NCBI RefSeq assembly: GCF_003386095.1
Contig: NZ_QREG01000025.1
Span: 1-64,000, forward strand
DNA from: Marinoscillum furvescens DSM 4134
Lineage (GTDB): Bacteria > Bacteroidota > Bacteroidia > Cytophagales > Cyclobacteriaceae
DNA length: 64,000 nt
Direction: 5' to 3'
Shown here piece after piece: positions 1 through 10,000 of this stretch (positions within the stretch are counted from its first letter, which is position 1; each line of letters opens with the position of its first letter). The position numbers and the translations under genes are program-made. A model generated the notes under the pieces. The model saw nothing but the letters and a program-made list of their open reading frames with translations. It was not told the origin of the DNA and made no database searches.

Positions 1-108
1 CGGTTCTTAAATGCTGGTGGGAAACCAATGTGGGTGGGGATGGGAGCCGGTGATCGTTTTGTGGATTACCAACAATACAAAGATGGGGAAGCCATGGACC
101 CTATATAA
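1..108 (+). CDS. C-terminal fragment of an unidentified protein
   Basis: The window opens inside a reading frame that runs in frame 1 from the first base to a TAA at 106-108, giving 35 residues (begins RFLNAGGKPMWVGMG, ends EAMDPI). The rest of the gene lies upstream of the window. The tail is rich in Gly and aromatic residues and has no motif I can assign to a family. That it is coding is inferred only from the open frame and its protein-like composition. Confidence 0.4.
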   Translation, partial: RFLNAGGKPMWVGMGAGDRFVDYQQYKDGEAMDPI

Positions 109-135
109 GGGTAAAATTCTTATTTGAAGAATTAG

Positions 136-321
136 GTGGAATCCGAAATGGATATAGGTGATTTTACTAGGAGAGATGAAAAAGTGGCTTTCGCTGCTTG
201 TATACGCCTCTTTTTTCAGAGTTATAATGCGTCAAGAAAGTTGCTGCATACTGTTCCTGCCAAGGAGGCCGCTTTCGACGCTTACTTTGGCCAACTGATG
301 CATGAGCAAAATCCCATTTAA
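136..321 (+). CDS. Doubtful small ORF, 61 residues
   Basis: An open frame starts at a GTG (136); an in-frame ATG at 148 is an alternative. It encodes a mixed-charge peptide with no recognisable domain, signal peptide or membrane segment. It follows the end of the upstream frame by 27 bases and stops 34 bases before a hairpin terminator, so it could be the last small gene of that transcript. With no family match and a non-ATG start it may equally be chance. Outside this ORF, positions 109-460 show nothing but the hairpin. Confidence 0.25.
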   Translation: MESEMDIGDFTRRDEKVAFAACIRLFFQSYNASRKLLHTVPAKEAAFDAYFGQLMHEQNPI

Positions 322-355
322 TTCATGCTCATGGTGCCATTGCTTATAAAACATC

Positions 356-385
356 AAAGGCCCAGGTTTAATAACCTGAGCCTTT
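356..385. terminator. Hairpin between convergent genes
   Basis: Two 13-base arms (356-368 and 373-385) flank a 4-base TAAT loop. There is one mismatch on the plus strand, and on the minus strand that position becomes a G-U pair, so the RNA stem is complete for transcripts of the 461-856 gene. A short T-rich stretch follows on the minus side. It probably terminates transcription from both sides. Confidence 0.6.
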
Positions 386-460
386 GCCTTTGACTATTGG
401 CTGAAGAAGGTTCGTGTGATAGTGAGTATGGTTCTTCGCCAAGCAAAAATCTGGTTGGGA

Positions 461-856
461 CTATTCGTAGGAAAACTGAAAATTGAGGCCGAATAATTCA
501 TTTAAATCGAGTCCTGTTTTTATAAGGGCCGTATTGTTTTTTGAGACGTTCCACTGGATGTGAAATTCCTTGTTTCGGTTGTCGGCAAGCAGCTTGCAGA
601 GGTCGAAAAGCATCTTCAGGGTAGGGGTATTGAGTGCGTCCAATGTGAGTTCTATCATGATCACATTGTGATTGTTCAGGTCATTTTCAAATGCTTCTAA
701 AACTTGATTAAAGCAGCTTTCAATTGCAGGGTGGTTGATCATGCCCTGAATTTCTAATCGCCCATTTTCATATTGAATGAAAGGGTACATTAGTTTGTCT
801 ACATTGAATAGAGGACTAAACGTATTTGAAGCTAAATTCTGGATTGCTAAATTCAT
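461..856 (-). CDS. SiaC-like (DUF1987) small regulatory protein
   Basis: The 131-residue soluble protein matches the layout of the SiaC/DUF1987 family: an N-terminal strand with ENGRLEIQG, a middle strand IELTLDALNT followed by a helix, and a C-terminal part ending in a hydrophobic strand (LNELFGLNFQF). SiaC proteins are STAS-like partners of a kinase/phosphatase pair that control surface attachment and cyclic-di-GMP output in other bacteria. The phosphorylatable Thr/Ser would lie in the LDALNTPTLK segment (my alignment from memory). No SiaA- or SiaB-like partner lies nearby, so the function here is inferred from the fold only. Start is ATG at 856; the neighbouring giant gene is on the same strand upstream but ends in its own terminator. 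Confidence 0.6.
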   Translation of the reverse strand: MNLAIQNLASNTFSPLFNVDKLMYPFIQYENGRLEIQGMINHPAIESCFNQVLEAFENDLNNHNVIMIELTLDALNTPTLKMLFDLCKLLADNRNKEFHIQWNVSKNNTALIKTGLDLNELFGLNFQFSYE

Positions 857-1034
857 TGCTGGTGGATTTTATGATTCTAATTTGATATTGGTTGAGAATT
901 CGGCAATCAAGCGTAAGTCAAAGGTGTGCATCTTCAAGCTTTTATAATAGGGTATTTTTCTTATTCTGAAAAATAGGTATTACGCTTACTCGTATAGGTA
1001 CTACTCCTAGTAGCTCACCTTGTAGTTTAAATAA

Positions 1035-1066
1035 AAAAGGCCTTGAGAGTGCTCTCAAGGCCTTTT
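1035..1066 (-). terminator. Rho-independent terminator of the giant gene
   Basis: Perfect 15-base arms (1035-1049 and 1052-1066) surround a 2-base loop. On the minus strand the stem is followed by a T run. It lies 20 bases past the stop codon at 1087. Confidence 0.85.
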
Positions 1067-1086
1067 AATTCTGTTTGAATTAAGAT

Positions 1087-4000
1087 TTACTTTTTAATAA
1101 CTCTGAACACCTTGCGGTCATCAGGAAGTTCTATAAACAGTTGGTAGACGCCTGATCCGTGAGCGCTAAGGTCGATTTCAACAGCTTGTGCCCCTAGTGC
1201 ATGCTCTTGATCATGGATGATACGTCCATTCATGTCCACTATCTGTACTTTTCCAGATGGGATGGTCACATTGGACTGAATGCGTATAACATCCTGAGTA
1301 GGGTTCGGATACAAAGACCAGGTAATCTTTTGACTGTCTAGTACCAGATAAATGATTTCCGAGTAAGCATTTTTCCCATCTATGTCTACCTCTTTTAAGC
1401 GGTAGAAGTTGTAGCCTTTGATCGCACTGGAGTGAATGAAATTGTACACATTGATGCGTTCGGATATATTCACTGCGTCTTCTACCCCGATAGCACTCCA
1501 GTTTTCTCCATCGGTGCTATGCTCTACCTCAAAGTGACTCACATTGATTTCATTGGTAGTTTCCCAGGTGAGTAATACATTTTCTCCACGTGCAGAAGCT
1601 ACAAAACTCAAGAAGTCTAGTGGAAGTGGCACGTCCGACCCATCGAGTACGTTAGGAGTACCATCACTGTCTCTATCCGGTTGACCACTTACCGCACCAT
1701 ACGATTGTCCGCTTTGATCCGTGTCAAACAAGTTGATGATTCCGTCATTGTCATCATCAAAGTAGAAAGCACTTTGAGGATCTAATAAGTTAGGAATTCC
1801 GTCACCATCGCTATCGTCCAGGTAATCCGGCGTGCCATTAGCAGGGCTAATGTCTGCGGTAGAGTAGGTGTTACCACTGCCAGTAGTGGCATTGTAATCG
1901 CTTACACGAGATGCATAGGACGACTGGTGTGCGTTAGGAGCCTGCTCATAGAATCCTTCGTAGAAATCAGGGTTGCCATCGTCTTCCGAGTCAGTATCTA
2001 TGTAATCTGGCCCATCTGCAGCGTCGGTGTTTGGTACAGGCAGTGCCGTTCCTCCATTATCACTATCTACAGTGTTTCCAAGTCCGTCACCATCGGTATC
2101 ACCAAAGGCATCAAGCATTCCGTCACCATTCGCATCGTTTCCTCCTGCCTCTAGCAAGTCAGAGATTCCATCACTGTCACTATCCAAATCCAGGAAGTCG
2201 AGTATTCCATCGCCATCTGTATCCGGCAGAGGGAATGAGGTAACTGTTCCGGCATCTGCTCCATCGGCCAGGCCATCATTGTCAGCATCTGGGGCTGTTT
2301 CAGGGTATTGGCCATTGTCAGACTGTCCTGCAGGCAATGTGCCGCCATTTCCTTCAATACCATCAGGAATTCCGTCATTATCACTATCCAGATCAAAGAA
2401 GTTTGGAATGCCATCGCCATCAGCATCTACCTGATCATCTACACCATTGCCATCTGCATCCGTAAACCCTGTAGCGTCGCTATCCCTGAAGTTAAATATG
2501 CCGTCATTGTCATTGTCATCAAATGGTCCGGTACCACCTCCATAGTCTACACCCGGAGCTTCCTGAGCATCGGTGATGCCATCATTGTCACTATCCAGGT
2601 CTATACCGTCGGCTTCACCATCACCATCTATGTCATTGAAGTAAAGGTAATCAGGCGTGGCTCCACCACCTTGTGTTTTGTCGTTGTAGTAATTGCCATC
2701 TGCTCCACCGCCAGAACCATCAGAGGTGTCTTCAGCTGAAGTGTCTATGCCATCACTATCATCTTCATCATCTCTCCAGTCTGGAATGCCATCACCGTCT
2801 GTGTCTTGTATGGTTGCTTTTGATCCTTTGGTGTTGTTTACGCCACTACCTGAGTAGTTGTCAAACAACCTGCCGAGACCATCACCGTCGATATCATTAC
2901 CATAACCTGATTCATCAGTCAAACTACCATCCTGATCACTGTCCAGGTCGCTGTATCCATTTTTGTTCGCATCAAACCCTTCTACTTCATCTAGCACATT
3001 GTCATCATCACTGTCGGTGTCCAGGTAATCATCGGTGCCATCACCATCTGTATCTACAGGTGTAGCTATAGCCGTGCCTCCATTGTTACCATCGTAGACA
3101 TCTTTCAGGCCATCGCCATCGGTATCGGTAGTGGTAGGAGCTATGTAGCCGGCTGACGTCTGACCTTCCCGATTATCCGTGATGCCGTCATCGTCTGAGT
3201 CCAGATCGAGGAAGTCTGCCAGTCCATCACCATCTGTATCTGTAGGAGCGGAGGAGTTGTATGAGATACCGTCTATTTGCATATTGCCAGAAGTTCTGGC
3301 GGTAAGCTCAAAGCGTAGGTACCTTGCATCTGCTGCTAATTCATAGTAGAAGAACTGACTCACATCTAAGTGGGTGTCTAGCGTAAAGTCTGTGTCATTG
3401 TTATACAAAACATTATTATTGGATTCAGTGACGGTCATGGTTTTGGAAGATGCGTTGTTTCTTATCCTCATTTTCACTGCCACGATGGTTCCTTCAGAAA
3501 GGGTAGAACCCAGGTCAAGGGTAATTATATCTGCCGTCACTACACCGGTGTTGTTGAAAGCTGCCCACGAATTGTCAGGAAGACCTTCCGCACGTGTCGC
3601 ATTGTTCACTGACCCTGATTCAGAGTTTAAGGTAGAAACTGGTGAATTCAAATTGTCATCTGCACCATCGGAATTGGTGTCGGTAAATGAGTCCAATCGA
3701 CCATCTCCATCCGCATCGCTATTTCCAACTTCCACTAAATCCGGGATTCCGTCATCGTCACTATCGAGATCAAAGAAGTTAGGAACGCCATCCAGGTCCT
3801 GATCATATCGATCATCCACGCCATCCCCATTGGAGTCCGTATATCCAGGTAGGTCACTATCCAAATAGTTAAAGGTTCCGTCTTGATCCAGGTCGCTAAG
3901 TGCATCATAGATTACTCCCGGAGATTCGTCACTATTTAGGATTCCGTCGTTATCAGCATCCAGGTCTGCGCTGTTGATAATCCCATCGCCATCGTTGTCC

Positions 4001-7000
4001 GGACTGTAGAGATAATCAGGTACTGTTCTGCCTCCCTGAGTAAAGTCATCGGTCCAGTCAAGGTTGCTATTGTTGTCTTCAGTGTCAGTGTTGATCCCGT
4101 CTCCATCGTCATCCGTATCTCTAAAGTCTCTGATGCCATCTCCATCAGTATCTCCCAAAGTAGCACTAGTGCCTGAGATGTTTGCTATGGATCCTTTTCC
4201 AGAAACATTGTCGAAAATATAGGAAATGCCGTCAGCGTCTACATCTGAAGCGTATCCGGTTTCATCAGTAGGGTCGTTGTTGCTATCGCTATCCCAATCT
4301 CCAAAACCGTTCAGATCGCTATCCCAGGCTTCCACCACATCAGGGATGTTGTCATCATCAGAGTCGGTATCGATGTAATCTTCGTTTCCATCTCCGTCCG
4401 TATCGATAGGAGTAATGGCATTGCCTACTGCAACATCTTCATCATATACATCAAGTATACCATCTCCATCACTGTCAGTAAGCACAGGTGCTGTATAATC
4501 AGCATTTGTTTGTGCTTCGATATTGTCAGGAATACCATCAGCATCGGCATCCAGGTCCAGGTGATCTTCAATGCCATCTGAGTCAGTGTCGGGAGGTGTA
4601 ATCGGCGAGCCGCTACTTGGGTTTGAAATTGTCCAGTTAACTTCCGTATTTGAAATACAAGAAGAATTTCCAGAACATATGGCATCAACGCCACCACCTG
4701 TTGTCATCGTTATCGACACCGTACCATCATTATTGAAAGTGTTCCAGTTTGCCTGTGAAATTGTAATGCTAAAATTTAACGTCTCACAGTCAGCAGCACC
4801 TGGGTTATCAGAATCAGTTCTGTCGTAAGTACCAAGGTTTACCGACCCTTCTCCAGTCAGCGTAAATGATTCACCAGCTTGCGGTCCATAGTCCCCCACA
4901 AGTGTGAAAGAAAGTGTGGCATCAGCATTGGCATCAACTGTAGAAACAGAAAAGCTCAAGTTGTGCGTTGGGTCTGCGGATGAAATACATTCATCAGCAA
5001 AAGAGCTTGATAGACTAAGTGGACCTGATTCTCGATTGTCATCAAGACCGTTTCCATTTACATCTGTAATTCCACTCCCTTCATCCAGGGTGCCATCTTT
5101 GTCGGCATCAGTCAAACCAAATTCGATTACATCTGCTATACCATCATTGTCACTATCCCGATCAATGTAATCAGGAGTGCCATCCAGGTCTTTATCAAAC
5201 TGATCGATCGTGCCATCGCCATTTAAGTCTGTAAATCCGGTGGTATTAATCCCACCAGTGTCTGTATCCGCACTATTAGCAATGCCATCCCCATCTATAT
5301 CGGTGTCCTCAAAATTGAGGAAGCCATCTCCATCCAGGTCTCCATTCGGATCAATACCTGTTCCACCATCTTCAGCAGTGTTGGCTACACCGTCATTGTC
5401 CGCATCAAGGTCGTCGGCATTCGCAATGCCATCATCGTCAAAGTCTGTATCTCCGTAGAGGTAATCAGGAATAATGCCGTTTGGATCGTCATTGAAATCT
5501 GTATAATCGGCTGGATCATTTGTATCTATTCCATCATTGTCATCATCCAAATCTTGAAAATCCCAGGTGCCGTCTTTGTCAGTATCCTGTACGGCTGATG
5601 ATGATCCGGTGACATTGTTGTCTCCGACGCTTGATACATTGTCAAAAATGTCTAACAAGCCGTCCGCATCAGTATCTGTATTGTATCCGGCATCATCGAA
5701 GTTTCCATCAGTGTCTGCGTCCCAATCTCCATAGGAGTCTTTGTTGGCATTGTCACCTTCTGTTTGATCGTTGACTCCATCACCATCTGAATCATCATCC
5801 AGATAATCAGGATTAGCATCACCGTCGGTATTTACCGGCGTGATCAGCGAACCTCCTGCATTCGGGTCAAAGGCATCGTCTAATCCGTCTCCATCACTGT
5901 CTACCCCTGATAGACTGATTAATGTAGCTTTTGTCTGGCTTTCGTAGAGATCTACGACTCCATCATTGTCACTATCGATATCCAAATAATCAGGCTTTAC
6001 AGCATCAGCAGGCTCAGTTCCAGTATCTGAATTAACAGGAGTAATCGGCGAAACGGCCCCATTTACCACGGTGCCTAAATAGCCGTCTTGTGTGTCGTTG
6101 AGGCCATCTCCGTCTGTATCTGTAAAACCATCGATGGTGCCAGTGGCAGCATCAGCAGTTTCACCAAATTCGATCACGTCTACTATGCCGTCATTGTCAC
6201 TGTCAATATCTCGGAAATTTTTATTGCCATCTCCATCTGTGTCTAGTAGGGTGTACGGGTTGGCTTCTACAAAATCACTGAACCCATCTCCGTTTTTATC
6301 ATAATCATAAACATTGTCGATTCCGTCACCATCAGTATCATTTCCACCTGTGTAGGTCACGTCAAATTGATCATCAATTCCATCACCATCTGCGTCAGTG
6401 CCTCCAGTTTCGTCCACATCCACATTGGCCGGGATTCCATCTTGATCGATATCTAGTAAGTCGTCTACTATACCATCATTATCGCCATCGGTACCACCAG
6501 CCTCTATAATGTCTGGTAATCCATCATTATCACTGTCTAGATCTCGTGAATTTGGAATACCATCACCATCCGTATCTACTCCTGAAATAGGAACTCCTCC
6601 TGAGTCAGGGTCCACGATATCTGCCAATCCATCTCCGTCAGCGTCTGAAGCATAGCCATCAATAAGTCCATCGCCGTTAGAATCGTCACCTCCGTTTTCC
6701 GTTGCATCGGTAACGCCATCATTGTCACTGTCCAGATCCTGGTAATTTGGAATGCCATCTGAGTCAGAATCAACAATAGCTAACTGTGTTCCTCCATTAT
6801 CTGTGTCAAACAAGTCGGCAAGGCCGTCATTGTCAGAGTCGGTAAGTACGTCGGCTCTACCGTCACCATCACTATCTGTACCACCAGCTTCTGTTAAATC
6901 TGTGATGCCATCATTGTCACTATCTATATCCAGAAAATCTGCCACTCCGTCACTGTCGGTATCGCCAGGGGAGAGGCAATTGATCGTTGATTGCGTATTA

Positions 7001-10000
7001 CCAGATGGTGTTGTGCCGTTTCTCGTTAGGAATATTTTATCCAATTCTGCACCATCTTCACGGTATCCAATACGAAGCGTATGTTGGCCAGCACTCAACG
7101 TATAAGACACAGTTGTGGCACCATTGTCAGTATCATGAAGCTGGTCCCATGCAAAATCTGTGGTTCCTCCATTGATGTTATTGAACTTGGTGGTGTCAGT
7201 GTCATTGTCCATTGCCACCCAGAAAGAATCATCTCCACCATTGGCTGTACGTGCCAGAAACCACACATCGAATGTGCCTGCGGTGCAAATCGAAAATGTG
7301 TAAGTCAAATAGTCATCATTATTGATTGGAGGATTGTTGATAGTGGTGCCCGATGGATATTCCACATAAGTGCCATTGGAAGCATCCGCATCTCCTGTCA
7401 CAGTTGTCCAATTTCCACCATAGGAATGACATTCGGCTTCCAGGTAAAACTCGTCGTAGCAATCTACCTGCCCGTCACCATCAGAATCGGTTCCTCCCGC
7501 TTCTACCAGGTCAGGAATCCCGTCATTGTCAGAGTCTGCATCTCTAAAATCGGGCACTCCATCACCATCTGCATCATAGACATCATAGACACCATCTCCA
7601 TTGGCATCCGCCGTGCTGGTCAATACTCCGGTTACCGCTGGGTCGTCCGTATCTTTGTAGTTTGGTATACCGTCACCGTCTTCATCGCCATCAGGGTTTA
7701 CAGCTTGTCCTCCGTTTTCTGCACTGTCAGGGATGCCGTCATTGTCTGAGTCACCATCGTTGATATCAGTAATGTTATCATTGTCATAGTCTCCATTAAA
7801 GAGGTAATTAGGTACGGTGCTTCCACCTTCCTGACCTTGAGTTTGATCATCCTGATAGTTTCCATTGGCATTGCTGTCTTCATTTTCCGTGAGGGTTCCA
7901 TCTGCATCATCGTCTGTGTCTCTAAAGTCGAGTTGATCGAGTCCATCAGTATTTTGAAGTGCTGCGTTAGAACCGGTTGCGTTCCCTGCATCGCCTAGCG
8001 TAACCGTATCAAATGCATCAGCAAGTCCGTCACCATCGGTGTCAGTGGTCATATTTGCTTCGTCTGCAGTTCCGCTTTGGTTGGTATCCCAGTCTCCAAA
8101 TCCGTTAATGTTTGCGTCATGACCTTCTATCAGGTCACTTACATTGTCATTGTCACTGTCGTCATCCAAATAATCAGGAAAATCTAATCCGTCAGTGTTG
8201 ACTGGGGTTATGAGTACACCTCCGTTGTTAGGGTCGAACGCATCATCAATTCCATCACCATCAGAATCTAATCCGGAAGGGGTAACCAAAGCCGCAGTAG
8301 TTTGGCTTTCGATCAAATCCACAATGCCGTCTCCGTCACTATCAATATCGATGTAGTCTTTTATTCCATCTCCATCACTATCTGGGTTGCTAAGGGTAGA
8401 ACTTCCTCCGCTGGCAGCAGGAGAGGAGTCGATGTAATTCATTAACCCGTCGTTATCAGGATCATTTAGTGTGAACTGTCCTGTAGTTTGATCCATTCCA
8501 TTTGGAAGTGATCCGCCGTAAGCTTCTACAGCATCCCAGATGCCATCGTTGTCCGAATCCAGATCTAAAAAGTCAGGAATTCCATCACGGTCAGTATCAT
8601 ACTCATCAAAAACGCCATCTCCATTTACGTCTGTAAATCCACCTGCCAAATCAGGATCCCGGTAGTTTGGAATCCCGTCATTGTCATGATCCTGACTGGG
8701 ATCATAGGCCTGACCATTACTTTCTTCAGCATCAGAGATACCATCATTGTCAGAATCTGTATCATCTTTATCAGCTATACTGTCGCCATCATAGTCACCG
8801 CGGAAAAGATAATCAGGTACGGTAGCAGATGCTCCCTGGCCCTCTGTAAAATCGTCGCTCCAGTTATTGTTGGTATTTACATCTTCTCCGGATGTAAGTG
8901 AACCGTCATTGTCATCGTCTGTGTCCTGCCAGTCTTTGAGGTCCGCACCGTCTGTATTTTGTAATGGGGCAGAAGAGCCTACGATATTGGTAACTCCTGT
9001 GGTAGCTACATTATCGTAGATGTCCCATAGCCCGTCTCCATCGGTATCTGTATTGTATCCTGTCTCATCGGTAATGTCGTTGTTACTACCAGTGGCATCC
9101 CAGTCACCGTACCCGTTAAAGTCACTGTCCCAACCTTCTATCTGGTCTCGAACGCCATCTCCATCTGCATCTGTATCTGCATAATCAGCGTCACCGTCAC
9201 CATCAGTATCGACAGTGGTCAGTAATGTGCCATCGATTTGGGGATCATAAATATCCAAAAGTCCATTACCGTTGGTATCACCCGCAACTATAGCAATGGT
9301 CGAGTCACTTCTCTGTGCTTCTATGTTGTCAGGAATACCATCATTGTCACTGTCTATATCCAGGTAATCAGCCAATGTGCCATCTCCGTCTGTGTCAGGA
9401 AGCGACAAAGGAACTACTTCCTGATCATCATTGAGTCCATTGCCATTGTTGTCTGTGTAGTTGGCGATATATCCATTTTCGCCAGCACTACCACCCGCTT
9501 CTATCGCGTCGACTATACCGTCATTGTCAGCATCAAGGTCTTTGTAATTCGGTACACCATCTCCATCAGTGTCAGGTATGGACAGGGGAGTTCCCGGCCC
9601 ACAGCTTGTTGTAATGTCATATGAAATATGGTATAAGTATCGGTCTGTATTTCCATCCGAACGAACCCGAATGTATTCAGCGGCATCAACCAGGATATAG
9701 GTGTAATCCGTGGCTGTGGTGCCTCCATCTAATTGTATTTGTGTGCTGTTTGAAAAAGTTGTACCATCCTGCGATTCAAAAAACGTTACATTAAAACCTG
9801 TGCCTGTGGCTAAGGCCATATTTATGGTAATGGTCGTACCCCCATTTACCAGATCAGGAAGTTGAAGATCAATGTATGAATCTTCTGTGGCAATATTAGC
9901 ATAATCGCCGTTTGGAGCTCCTAGAGCATTGGTTGGATTGTTTACTGTCCCACTTGTGTTAGCGCCGATGGCATACGTGGTAAACGTGCTGGAGGTACCA

